This document shows, piece after piece, positions 1 through 11,586 of a DNA stretch of 64,000 nucleotides. Position numbers and translations under genes: made by a program. The notes below the pieces were generated by a model that did not search any database, was not told the origin of the DNA, and was given only the letters and a program-made list of their open reading frames with translations. Source of the DNA: Arachnopeziza araneosa (taxonomy: Eukaryota; Ascomycota; Leotiomycetes; Helotiales; Arachnopezizaceae); NCBI GenBank assembly GCA_003988855.1, contig QYAI01000019.1, forward strand, positions 191,278-255,277. The letters are read 5' to 3'. Position 1 is the stretch's first letter. Each line of letters begins with the position of its first letter.

Positions 1-977
1 TCCGAATAGGCATTTCTTGCCCATCTAAACACCCTCTCACTATATCTGTCATCCGAAGTCCTCGGTCTCTGCAGGAGATCCTAGAGTCAGCCGTGCATTC
101 CCTGCCATCACCTCCCTCAGTATCAATAATTCTCCGGTGTGGCACGCCTACATCGACACGGCACCAATCTGCCTCAGCGGTCCTGGGTCTGCTAGCAAAG
201 TTTGTGGCCTTCAGGCGCTACGAGGGTCTATTGTCCTCGCTATTCACTACCATCCATCTTTCAGGCCTCACCTCAGGACCCTCCAATCTTCCCCCAACAT
301 CATCCGACACCCGGCAACTGAATGTGGACAGCCATGACAGCGGCCCCCGTCTAACTTCACAGGATCTTCAGATTCCCCAAAACGGACCCAGCACGTCATA
401 AAACCAGCAACTAATTTACCCTTCATTTGGGCGAGGCGGAGCACTCGCCACAACTGTTTAAGAACTTAAGTCACCCTTGACATAAACAGCTTCATCTTGA
501 ACCTCGTGGTCTGTGGACTATCATCTCGAACGTGTCAACCGTTTTGAACAGAAATACGCGTTCTGAAGCACCCCGAGCAGATCAGAGTTTACGGCTAGAT
601 CCACCATTGATATTGCGGAGAGCTACAAGGCACACAGCCTTATCTATTTGGAGAACCACCCATTCTGTCCAGCTAGGAGCTTCTTTCAAAACCTCGAGAC
701 AATCCACAACTGAGCTCCACACAGTATTCACAGGACGAACATTCGACCGGCTTTCGACAACTCCATCCAAACTTGCCTTCGATAGGTCCTATGTTCTTCT
801 TTGATCAGTGATCAGCAATCATACCCCGCGGCCCTTACTCTCGTTCATCTCACGGCTTTTACCTCTTCCTAGAGCTCGACCTCCTCTACTTCTCTGGTCT
901 GACAGAAGATCGGCGAAGCAGCTTTAACAAACGATCTACTTCCTGCCTTCTCGCATCTGAAGCAAATACACATCTCA
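1..977. other. 5' flank and probable long leader of the homeodomain gene
   Basis: No protein family is recognisable on either strand. The short open frames here have no conserved composition and several begin at non-ATG codons. The last 450 bases are rich in pyrimidines and CA/CT runs, as in long fungal 5' leaders, so much of this is probably promoter and untranslated leader of the downstream regulator. Confidence 0.5.
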
Positions 978-3200
978 ATGCTTGTCACACGGCAATGTGA
1001 TACAGGACGGAATACTTGGTCTTCTAGTAAGCTCGACGCCCTTTATAACGCAGCGTCTCCACGCATGTCGAACTTCGAGCCACTATCTACGCAGCCGGAC
1101 TGGCGAGAACAATACTCCGCCTTTCCTTTGTCTGGCGACAGCAACTTGTTGCAGCCATCTTTCGAGCAGGCGGCAAGCTCTAATGCATCGGACAACGCCC
1201 AAGACCAGCACCAGAGCAGCTCTAGGCCAGCTCTGGAGCACAGGCACACGGGTGGGCCTCTCCGACAAGATCCTCAGCCTGAGACAATCATAGAAAGATC
1301 AGATTCGGCGCCTGGAGATTGTGGAAACCCGACAACTGATCCAGCCCGCGATGACTCCTTGGTGTCTACTGAGTCGACAGCTTTGTCTCTTGGCTCTATC
1401 GGGTCAAACGCGCTCAGCTCTGTATCAAGCGCGCCAACGCAACAAGTAACTCTAACGAATGAGGCGGGAGTGACAGAAGGTGAAATCAAGGATGAGGAGG
1501 ATGATCTTGAAGACGACGATGAGATGATAGATGCTGAGCTGGAGGAAGGAGCTCCTCCACAGACAGCCGCCGAGCGTCGAGCGGAGCGCAGGAAGATGAA
1601 ACGATTTCGGTGAGACTCCATCAACGTTATCTCTCAACCTCGGATTCACTAACTGCTTGCAGTCTCACTCACCAACAAACTCGATTCCTGATGAGTGAAT
1701 TTGCAAAACAAGCGCACCCGGATGCTGCGCACAGAGAACGACTTTCGAGAGAGATTCCTGGTTTGAGCCCAAGACAAGTTCAGGTCTGGTTCCAAAACCG
1801 GTAAGAAAATCCGTTGATGCCGTATATTCTGTACTAACTATAAGGAGACGTGCAAAAATCAAGCGCTTGACAGCAGATGATCGAGAACGCATGATGAAGA
1901 TGAGAGCTGTACCGGATGATTTCGACAACGTACAGGCTTTGCATTCACCGTATGGTGCAGTACATGGCATTGGCACGCCAATGCAATCACCTGTCGACTT
2001 TGTGCCAACATATACGGATCACCTCATGAGGCCGCTCATGGTCGACACCATGAGGAGAACTGATAATGATGATCATATGTCTCCAACTGGCCTCAGCCCT
2101 GCATTTGGTCATGTCGGATTTGCTCAGGGTGGATCTATGGGAACTCCTGATGTCCTTTCTCCCCTATCATTGAGCTCAACAGATCGATACTATGGGAGTC
2201 ATCTGACAAGCCCTCTGAGCGCAGGACCACGCAGTTCCAACCCATTTGATAGGCAGAACAGCTACCAAGCCATGTCGCATTCTAATCAATCGAGACATCA
2301 TGTTCGCCCACTTCAGCCCTTGCAGCTGCGCGAAACTATGTCCAGATCCCGATCTGAATCGCTCCAATCTCCTTTGAGATCAAGCATGTCTTGGAAGGGT
2401 GAAACGCTAGATTATAGCAATTACCAAACTGGACAGCCAAGCCCACAACTGACTGGACGACAGCAATCTGTCTATCAACCAGAGCAGTTGAGCGGTAATA
2501 GTCTCAATCCCAATCAATACGACGCAAATGCGTACTCAAGTTCGTTCACCTATTTCTTAAGCCAGTTTCATAACCCTTGGCGAAGATCATACCAACTGAC
2601 TATACCACAGACACGAACATTCAAACCTCCCCTACCAACAACTTGTATTCTCCGTCGCATGGGCCATCCTCGTCTCTCCAGCAATCAAATCCTTCAACCA
2701 TGTCACGGATTCGCGCTGCCTCATCCTCAGCCTTCCCGAGAGGCTTAGATCTTCGAAATCAATACCGCGGCCTCCAAGGGCAAAATTCACCCCATGGAGC
2801 AACCCCACGCAGCAGTTCCTTTGCCAGTGCCTTTAGCGGTGGTTTTGCAAGCGCACCGTTGACTGCACCCGTTGATTTCTCGCTTCCACGGACCCCGATT
2901 GATGGCACTCACAACAGGGACTTCAATGTGCCTCAACTTAGTGCACCGATGGCACCACCTCAGGATTTCTCAAATGCATACAACTCAAGCCTAAGCCCGA
3001 CAAGAGCGGAGCATGGAAGCAGAGACTTCGGTAACGCGGGTCAAAATAACGGAGATTCCGGAAACGATTCTCAAAGTCAAGATCCTCTTCAACAGAGAAA
3101 TAATGAAGATCCAAATAACTACTTGAGGCCCGGCGATTATGAAACAGGGCAAAAACGAAAACGTAGCTTCACCATCCCAGGGACTTTTGAGAGTCCATAG
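978..3200 (+). CDS. Homeodomain transcription factor (PAH1/HTF1-like)
   Basis: Four exons: 978-1609, 1663-1800, 1848-2539 and 2611-3200, giving 683 aa. The first in-frame ATG is at 978; an ATG at 1065 (MSNFEPL...) is an equally plausible start. Exon 1 ends in an acidic stretch. The homeodomain (about residues 205-265) spans exons 1-3, with helix 1 around LTHQQTRFLMSEFAK and the recognition helix QVQVWFQNRRAKIKR, whose WFQN core is intact. The rest is Ser/Pro/Gln-rich low-complexity sequence, typical of fungal conidiation and morphogenesis homeobox regulators. Expected role: nuclear sequence-specific DNA binding. The exact orthologue in the fungal HOX set is not settled. Intron 2 falls inside the recognition helix and has a tandem acceptor. 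Domain call is firm; start and targets are not. Confidence 0.9.
1842..1847 (+). other. NAGNAG tandem splice acceptor inside the homeodomain
   Basis: The bases read AAGGAG, two acceptors three bases apart. Using the second AG gives the canonical WFQNRRAK. Using the first inserts one extra Arg (NRRRAK) without changing frame. I chose the second because it restores the standard homeodomain spacing. Confidence 0.7.
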
Positions 3201-3917
3201 GCAGTCACTGGTAGAAGAGACAACGAATGAATGTCTAGGAACAACTGCGAGATCTGAGTTTTTCTTTTCTCGGGCGATGCTAATAACGTATACGACCTTC
3301 CTTCCCAACAAAATCAACCCCTAAAAAAAGAAAGCCGAGGTGTAGTCACCAAACCCAACTCTACCATAAATCTATAAGACCACAACATCCCGCCACAGAC
3401 TCCTACGCTGGACCATTTCCATATTGATACTTCCTCTTAGTTCGAAGTTGATTTCTCTTCACTACTCGCTGCTGCGAGACTTTTTTTGTGAGATACGATT
3501 GTTTAGTAATTGGAGCAGGGCAGGTGGCGGACTCTGTGGCTAATGCTAGCGAAAGATTGTTGACGGACTTTACGAAATCTTTTCATTTACTATACCTCAT
3601 AACGACTTTGTGTTCGGTTGTTGGGCGGAAAATATGGAAAGAGGGCCTCTGCAATTGCGAGTCCTGAGATACCAACATTTTAGGTTTATTTTTACGACGG
3701 AACGGGTTCGATATTAAAGAGATGGCTTGGAGATGGAAGAGCCAGCTGGGGAAGCCTTAACTTCTTTTATTTATGTATATTTTTGTTCATTTGGTATGAG
3801 CTAGCTCCTTAGCTGGGCTTGTAGATAACTGAAATTCAACGAATGAAATCACATATGATGTATCATATTGAAAGGGGTGATGGTGTCTAATCGCGACCTC
3901 GTTCAGTCTCTTTGGTT
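3201..3917. other. Convergent intergenic region
   Basis: Holds the 3' ends of the homeodomain gene and of the minus-strand dehydrogenase. AT-rich with poly-T and poly-A tracts; no gene, RNA or repeat seen. Confidence 0.6.
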
Positions 3918-5025
3918 TTAGTAATCATAAAATCTGTAGTAGCGTGAGTAAGTCATGAGCACAAAAGAAGGAAAACTTACCCTTTTCCACTTTTCTTTCC
4001 TAGCCAGCCCGCATCGACCATTTTTCTGAGGAGAACACTTGGTCGATATTTTGAATCCCCTGTTTCTTCGTACAAAACTTTCATGATCGCTAAGCAGGTA
4101 TCAATGCCGATGAAATCTGCGAGCTGCAAAGGTCCCATGGGAACATTAGTCCCGTTCTTCATTATTGAATCTATGTCGTCTCTACTCCCAACTCCAGTTT
4201 CAAGGCAGATGATGGCTTCGTTAATATAGGGCATTAGTATGCGATTAGCTAAGAAACCAGGCGAGTCAGCGGATTGTGATGGTATCTTTCCCATGGCTTT
4301 GCAAAAAGAAAATGCCGCCTCTATTGTTTCCTGGCTCGTTTGCAGGCCGGTAATAATTTCTACGCCTTTCTGAACCGGGACAGGATTCATAAAGTGTGTT
4401 GAGATGACGCGGGACGATGCTGACGTATCTGTAGGATCTTTTGTTGTGGCCGCTGCTATCCGTGTGATGGAAATTGAGGATGTGTTTGTGGCTAAAATTG
4501 CGTGTGGAGGACATATCTGAGCGAGCGACTCGAAAATGGAGAATTTTAATGAGGGTATCTCAGGCACGGCTTCAATAACAAAGTCGACACCTGAGAGGAC
4601 ATCCATAGAAGTCGAAGAAGTTAAGAGGGATCGAGCATTGTCAGATTCTTCTTGGGTCAATCTTCCTTTGGAGACATCCTTTGCCAATAGTCTGTCTGCA
4701 CGGAAAATAAGCATGAGATGTCCATTGGAGGAAGGATGAGTGGAATGTAATCAATCACCTGCAAATTTCAAGCCTTTGTCAATAGAAGCTTGGTTTGTAT
4801 CAACCAAAGTAACAGAGACTCCAGCCTTTTGTGCAGCTACTAATCCTATTCCTAACCCCTAGATTGATCTTAGCTCGGGAGATGGAGGAAACCAGTCCGA
4901 TGAAATACCATCTGCCCAGCGCCAATGACGCCGAGACGTTTAACCTCTTGCGCTGGGCGACGAGCGCTTGAACTAAAACACCGCAAATGTCGGAAACCAT
5001 GCGCTCTGAATACTATTGTAGTCAT
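3918..5025 (-). CDS. Mitochondrial 3-hydroxyacyl-CoA dehydrogenase
   Basis: Minus-strand exons 5025-4909, 4858-4759, 4695-3981 and 3933-3918, giving 315 aa, the usual length of short-chain HADH/3-hydroxybutyryl-CoA dehydrogenase. The enzyme oxidises L-3-hydroxyacyl-CoA to 3-ketoacyl-CoA with NAD+ in beta-oxidation. Seen: a basic, Ser-rich N-terminus ending FSSSARR that looks like a mitochondrial presequence; the Rossmann motif GVIGAGQMGLGI split by intron 1; the catalytic His in STHFMNPVPV with the following Glu; the conserved DSPGFLANR; and the terminal G(R/K)KSGKGFYDY, reached only through a 16-nt last exon. The start at 5025 is chosen because it begins the presequence. It is divergent from TOF1, 252 bp apart. 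Peroxisomal placement is less likely given the N-terminus. Confidence 0.95.
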
Positions 5026-5277
5026 TTTGGTAAGTAGAATGGCAAAATGTCGGACAGAAAAAAGGAAAAGAAGGAGGGTCTTGATGCTGGACGTATGCTT
5101 CCCCAAAGCTTAGCCTCGGCTCAAGAGTTTCGTGGCTTCGATGCAGTGACAAGGGTTCGCGTCGCGTACTCTGTACTCTGACGAGTAAAGTGCTTTTCAT
5201 AAATAGTGACAGATGGACAACGACAACAGCAAACCCGACCATTATCCTGTAAATTCTGCTCTCCTTGCGTCAACAAG
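5026..5277. promoter_or_regulatory. Divergent promoter with ACGCG (MCB-like) motifs
   Basis: A 252 bp region between the two start codons. Two overlapping TCGCGT hexamers lie at 5157-5167 (ACGCGA on the other strand), and a perfect ACGCGT lies at 5388-5393 inside intron 1 of TOF1. ACGCG is the core of the fungal MBF (G1/S) site. Presence of the motif is seen; its use is inferred. Confidence 0.4.
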
Positions 5278-8200
5278 ATGGAATTGGCGGACGGCAGAAG
5301 AGATGTAGTAGATCCAGAGGTCAGGGCCTACGTATCAAGTCTAGTAACAGCTGTATGTTGTAATTTCCCCAAAGACACCCAACACTAACGCGTTCCAGCT
5401 GGGAGGAAGTGGTGCGGATGAAGATGGACGATACATCCTGGGAGACGATGCTTTAGCTTGTCTGCGTGATCTGAAGAGATGGTTGAAGCTCTATGACGAA
5501 AAGGCGAATCGACTGGATGTTGCGCGGTGCCTGGCAGAGTCAAATTTAGTTGGAGGCGATCTGCTTCAGATTCTGGCGGCATGGCCAGAGAATTCTATCG
5601 AAGACAGACTGAAGTCTAAGATTGCTCTAGCCTGTCTAGAACTTCTAGTTCCCCTTACCTGGCCTCTCGAAAAAGATGCGCAGCAGATGACGGTCAACCA
5701 TCACCGACATATCCCTTATCTTCAGATCGCGCAACTTAGGTACAAGCGCTCAATTATCAATTTCGATGGAGCCAGAATTCTTCATACGGCAGTTAGATGT
5801 GCCCTCCCTTCAATGGCCGAGCCCATGAAAGACCGAAGCACTAGGGATGAAGGCATCATCAAACTTATTCTATACTTTATACGGAATATTACTATGATTG
5901 CACCTCCTCCGAATGTTCATTTTGAGGGAGATGAGGCAGAAATATCCAGACCTGCAACTGTTGACGCTTACAATTACCAAGATATCTTTCATCTTCTACT
6001 CACTATATCTTCTACAATGGGGGAGGAGTTCAACACGCAGGATGTGGTCGTTTTGGATATCTTATTTCACTTGCTTAAAGGCATTGATGTTGAGAAAGTC
6101 TTCGTGGATGATGTGAAAGTCGATAATAGCAAGATGGATGAATTAGTAAGGCTGCGAAAGAAAGAGGCTGCAATGCTCCGTAGCTATCAAAAAAATGCTC
6201 CTACTAGGCACAACCGATTTGGCACCATGTCTTGGATGCAAAGGGAGGATTCCAAGATGACTACTATCTCGGGACAAGCTGCTATGACAGACAGCACAAG
6301 AAGTCTCGCCAAAATGGATAGCACCAAACAGTTCAAGCCACCTCGGCGAGCCTTGAAGGGGGAGAATGGACCTTTGGACTTTGATACGCCGGTGATGCTA
6401 AATGCCTCGGCAACAAAAAATCTACGTACCTTTATCGAGGATTTCCTTGATTCTGGGTTTAATCCGCTTTTCAATCACTTGCGAAAGGCTATTGATCGCG
6501 AAGCCGAGCGACTATTAGACTACCACCCTAGACAGTTCTTTTATCTTATCTCTTGGTTCTTGGAAGCAGAAAGAACGAGGAGGAAGAGCAAGGAAAACTC
6601 GAAAACTCAGAAGCCTGAAGACTTGGACAGTTTCTCTCTAGTAGCAAGTGTATTGAATCAAGAGATGTTTGTCACACTAAACAGGGCGATGGACTCATCT
6701 TTTGAGAACAAGTCTTGGTCAGATCTCAGCGCTGCTATGAAGTGTTTCACGCAGATACTCCTCACAGTCCAAGAAATGTCGGAATCGCCGCTGGAAGAAG
6801 ACCAGGAAATTGCTGAAAATATCTTGAACCGCATATTCTACGAGGAGACTACGCATGATAGAGTCGCTAACATCACGCGAACCTACAAGGATCAAAGTTT
6901 CGGCTATCTAGATTCTTGTACGGAACTGGCACATTATTATTTACGTATCCTGGAGCAATACTCGAAGCAAAATGTGGACCTACAAGTGCGGTCACGGAGA
7001 AGAGTCCGACGAAAGAAGAAAGCAGCTGGAGCTGTCGGACAAGACAACCTAGATAATGATAACGCCAATGATTCAGATGGAGAAGATGAAGCAAAAGCTG
7101 AGCGAACATCTCATGAAAGAAAGTTCGATTTTAAGCGCTTTTCCGCTCGTTTTTTGACGCAAGGATGTATCGATACATTTATGACATTTACCTCCTACTA
7201 CAACGATCTCAAACCGGCTCAACTAAAAAGGTCCCACCGCTTCCTATATCGCGTGGCTTTTAAGCAAGAAATGAGTGTAATATTATTCAGAGTCGATATC
7301 ATTGCGCTTCTACACAAAATGATAAAAGGTCCTGGCGGCTTAGATTCGCAGTCAAACAGCTTCAAGGAATGGGATGAACTTGTCAGGCAAATCTTGAAAA
7401 AGTGTGTCAAAAAGATCCAAGAGCGTCCGGAGCTAGTTGTTGAGATGCTGTTTTCAAAAATCAACAGCACAGCACACTACCTTGAGTACGGATATGAGAA
7501 ACAAACTATCACTTCTAAACCAAAAGCAGCTGTTGAGCTCGAGGTGAAGGGGAACAAGGAGTGGGAAGAACAAATTGCCATTGCGGTAGGCGGATTGCTA
7601 GATAGGAATGAAGGAGAGCACCTTCAATGGATCAAATCACAACTGGTCTCCGCCGAGAGTGAGAGAAGGAGCTGGGAAAATGCCAATCAGGCTCTTAGGT
7701 CGGTTGAGCAATCAACTGAGAACGGCCTAAATTCTGAGTCTCACGAAACTTCTACAACCGACATCCAACAGCCGGCGGCTGCGTTAATCTGTATGCTACT
7801 CTCCCTTATCTTCGATGCGAGTGAATTAACAATTACACAGTGGTCAAGGCAGATAATAGTACTCGAAAGATTGCGATGTTCAAGAATGGACATCTCCGTC
7901 TCCTCATGAAGCTTGTTGGGTTTCGGCGTGCTGGAGAGATAGATGATCCAGAGGGATCTTGGACTATTCCATCGGATCTATCGGCAGATCAAATAAAAGA
8001 GGCTCTTGACTTGGTGAAGAAGTCGGAATTCAGCCCCCCAATATTTGATGACGGTTTAGAAGCCGGCGATTTCATCAGACGTGTTTATGCAGGCACTGCG
8101 AGAAAAAATTCTATTTTTGACGGAGATGATGAAGGCTTAGATGAAGAAGATGAGGAAGAGCTTCTATTCGAACCTGGTGGGCCTACCGCAATGAAGAAAT

Positions 8201-8910
8201 CCGACGCTCTAGATACCTTGAAAAAGAAGAGAAGGCTGAGAAGAAGGAATGATTCTGAAGACCCTGAAGGTCTTCGGTTAAGTGACGAGCAGCTTGAGGC
8301 ACGCGCGGCCGCTCGAAGAGAACGGCAAAGAGAAAAGAATCGGAAGATCAAGAGCGAACTCTATGTTCATGATAGCGATGATCAAACTGATGAAGAACGT
8401 GATCGAATGTTCTTCGAACAAGAAGAGAAGATTCGACAAAGGTCAAACCTCAAAATCATGAAGGAGTTGTTGAATGCCGCAAAAGACAAACAGAAACAAG
8501 CTTTCAAAAAGAGGCTGTCTAGAACGAATTCTGGGGATTCTGATAGCGAGGATGACATCCCTCGTGCAACGACCAGAAAGAGACGTAGCAGTGGGGCATC
8601 ATCAGGTGAGGATGCTGGATCTGCAAACGCAAAGTCTTCTTCGATTGTGGGAGACAATGTCCTTGGCGAGTCGGCAGATGAGAATACTGATACACCATTA
8701 TCTTCTCCACATACACGACCGTCCGATGCAAAGAGACGAAAGATATTACACGATACGGATGTAGAATCGCGAGACGATGATCCTGCTGATACCCACATGG
8801 GAGAGGTAGGGGTCATCATCTCGGAGGAAGAGGAGGATGTCCCTGTTGTCAGACCTGCAAGGCAAAGGGTTAGAGCCGGGTTTATTGTAGATAGCAGTGA
8901 CGAGGAATGA
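5278..8910 (+). CDS. TOF1: Replication fork protection protein Tof1/Swi1 (Timeless family)
   Basis: Exons 5278-5352, 5399-7790 and 7841-8910, giving 1178 aa, within the range of fungal Swi1/Tof1. The family forms the fork protection complex with Csm3/Swi3 and Mrc1, pausing forks at barriers and relaying the replication checkpoint. Seen: an N-terminal Timeless domain (about residues 25-330) with a central helical region; a basic RRRVRRKKK patch before an acidic linker near residue 530; and a C-terminal third of alternating acidic and Arg/Lys/Ser-rich sequence (EEDEEELL, KKKRRLRRR) ending in FIVDSSDEE. Exon 1 is tiny (25 codons) but opens with a credible MELADGRR start and a GTATGT donor. Antisense open frames across the acidic tail are shadows of this gene. 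Confidence 0.92.
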
Positions 8911-9570
8911 GTTGTTGCATGTGCAGTTCTAGACAATAGGCCTTTGGGATGAATGACAATATGCTAAAATCGTAGCTGCTGTTGGTTGTCTGGAATGATA
9001 ATGAGGAGATATACCCACAATCTTGTCCCATCTTTCTTAAAGCTCTGGTACACCCGAATTTAGCTACTTACTCATCCATGTCAACAACCTCGTGGGTCTG
9101 ATGTCGGGATGATCTGAGTGAAGCGTGCATGCAAAGATCAACCCGAATGGGAATGTGTCATTGAGGCGGTCAAAGGGGATGCTCGTCTATAATTCTGGCT
9201 TAATATATAATATCCTTGTGATGGTGGAGAAAGCTCAAAAATGGAGGGAGGCAGGGCCGACGCCCCCGGGAGAGTTGACGAAAAGCAGCGACCTTCAGAC
9301 AGGGTAACGGGACTATGCATTGCATGTCTACGCTAAGAGTACGAAACATAGCGTAGTTCTAAACTCGTGCACAGGTAAGAGGAACTGTTGATATTGTATC
9401 TTTATTTGGATTTGGTTTCCAGAACCAGAGGCTCGGCAAGATCGCAACTAAGCGAGAAAAAGGACGTCCGTCGTCCTCATCTTCACCCGAACAACCATCC
9501 AAATTCCTCCCCACATCAAGAATGCATCTTTTATAGCAACAACTTCGAAAAGTCGGGCACCAAATACGAC
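8911..9570. other. Intergenic region
   Basis: 3' flank of TOF1 and promoter/leader of the methyltransferase. The methyltransferase frame stays open upstream to about 9388, but with no family similarity, so it is treated as leader. No RNA or repeat recognised. Confidence 0.5.
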
Positions 9571-10425
9571 ATGGCGGATGCTCACATCAACCATCAAGAC
9601 GCCAGGGAATATTGGCAAAGCATTGACGCTGATGTCAATGGGATGCTCGGAGGATTCCCCTACATCTCCAAGGTTGACTTACAGGGCTCTAAAAACTTCT
9701 TGGCTAAATTAGGTGTGGGAGGCAAGACAGCTACCAAAGTGGGGAGAGCAGTTGATTGCGGTGCTGGGTGAGTTTTGCTCGTGCTCTTATTTCCTTTTCC
9801 TCTCCAGAGTGCAGGGCACGTATCTGTTCAGCCTGTATGGTGAGATACATGCTGGTATTTGTATTTGGCGAGAGTACACCCCACGTGGCAGATCAAAGCT
9901 TACACCTCAACAGAATCGGAAGAATAACCGAGGGGTTGCTTCTCGGTGTCGCTGAGATCGTGGATATTGTTGAGCCCATCTCCAAGTTCTCCGATAACCT
10001 AAAGGCTAAGCAAGGGGTCGGGAAGATCTTCAACCTGGGGCTCGAGGACTGGACTCCGGACCAGGATGTATCTTACGACCTGATATGGAATCAATGGTGC
10101 TTGGGTCACCTAACAGATGCCCAACTAGTCACTTACCTGGAGAAATGTAGCAAGGTTTTAAGTGATGGCGGTCTAGTCATTGTCAAGGAAAACATGAGCA
10201 CCAATGAGGAAGACGTGTTTGACAATCTTGATAGCAGCGTCACTCGGTACGTCTTTCTCCTCTCTTTTAGGATTACTTTTTCTAAAATGCCGCAGAACTG
10301 ATCAGAAATTTCGCGAGCTCTTTGAGACAGCAAAATTGAAGATTAAAAAAACCGAAATTCAGAGAGGATTACCGAAAGAAATATATCCAGTGCGGGTCTA
10401 TGCTCTAGTCCCAAATCCTACATAG
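9571..10425 (+). CDS. TAE1: Protein N-terminal (X-Pro-Lys) methyltransferase
   Basis: Exons 9571-9767, 9914-10246 and 10296-10425, giving 219 aa. This family (NTMT1/Tae1) transfers methyl groups from SAM to the alpha-amine of proteins beginning X-Pro-Lys after Met removal, for example ribosomal proteins. Seen: N-terminal AREYWQSIDADVNGMLGG, the SAM motif VDCGAGIGR split by intron 1, the substrate-cleft signature IWNQWCLGHL, LVIVKENM, and SSVTRTDQKFRELF across intron 2. The ATG at 9571 gives the conserved N-terminus; the upstream in-frame extension looks non-coding. Intron 1 is 146 nt, longer than the local average. Cytosolic and nuclear by analogy. Confidence 0.95.
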
Positions 10426-11586
10426 TAGATATATTTCTGTATGTTCCAATTAGTGGAGGTGATTCGGGATTTGCGTTGTTTTGAAGGATGATAATTATGC
10501 AGCTGAGCAATTTCTTTACAAGGCCTAAAAATGCAACGTTGAGTTCGTAAAAATATGGGCCAATCAGAATGTTTCGGAGGGGAAGCCATTTTGGCCTACG
10601 GCGCTCCATAGTCAAGCGCTGAATGAATTAACAGAAATCCCTTTAGCGCGTTCTATGTATGTGACAATGAAACTTACAGGAAACGGGTCTATCATTAATG
10701 TAAAGTAAAGAAAGAAGTTTCTTCTCTAACTTCGTGCTACATATACCGCTTCCTATTGTCTTGACAATTATTGTTCATCTGCTGTATTGCTTTATCTGCT
10801 GTTTTCTTCCATCTATACGAATTTTCGATAAGCCTGTATCATATACACGATCTTCTATGATTAACACCACTCCCTTTCGCTATATATGGTTCCAAACCCA
10901 AATCAATTTCGAGCAAAGAACGTTGCAGAGAATGCCTTGCCATTGCGACCATTGTCGTGCCAACAATATGGACAATCGAGAGAACGGCTATGACTGGATG
11001 GCCTAGTCAACCAAATACAATCTGAAAATATCACTTGATACGAGATGCGTGTCGATATTATCACTCGGACAATAAGAAACATTGGTTTTCTACCTTCCAG
11101 TCGCCTGGCATCTGCTCTTCTGACTGGATTTGGACCTTGAACACGAAGGAGCGGTCTAAGCAGAGGCAAAAAATTCATATTGCCGCCTCATCAAACAAAT
11201 TTTCTTCCATACTTCATTCTGTTATAATGGTTCAGAGGAGTTTTGCAGCCTAATCACTCCGAATATTATCTTTTATTTTGGTTACCGTGCTCAGCAAGGC
11301 AGGCCCTGGGCTGCTAAGTCATCTGGCCAGCTGAGTGTGACATTTAAACTGTTAAGCATTTTATATCGAGTACCATAGTCATGATAAATACTAACAAAAA
11401 AAGGCATCTCTTTTAGGCTCATTATTGGTCGCCCCATTTTTCTCCAATCTCTGGTCAGCTCATAATTATATTTGTTTTCATTCCTATGGCCAGCACCTAC
11501 CTACCTACCTACCTACCTACACAGTGGAGAGTCAATGAACAGATACCATAAATCAGCCATTAACGTGGGGAGGTGAACAAGCAAGC
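10426..11586. other. AT-rich intergenic region
   Basis: More than 1.1 kb between two convergent genes. It has no convincing open frame, RNA gene or transposon remnant. It contains the tetranucleotide repeat noted separately. Confidence 0.55.
11495..11521 (+). repeat. (ACCT)n microsatellite
   Basis: Nearly seven uninterrupted ACCT units. A simple slippage repeat in non-coding DNA, just past the 3' end of the GNAT gene. Confidence 0.95.

Noticed and set aside
93..804. Open frames of 60-100 codons upstream of the homeodomain gene
   Set aside because: No recognisable domain, low-complexity Ser/Thr/Pro content, overlapping in several frames, and the 532 frame starts with GTG; judged leader sequence.
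3701..3720. GGTTCGATATT as a tRNA B-box
   Set aside because: No matching A-box, acceptor stem or anticodon arm could be folded around it.
8382..8936. 184-codon antisense frame over the TOF1 tail
   Set aside because: It mirrors the acidic/Ser-rich repetitive codons of the real gene and is Ser-rich itself; a coding shadow.
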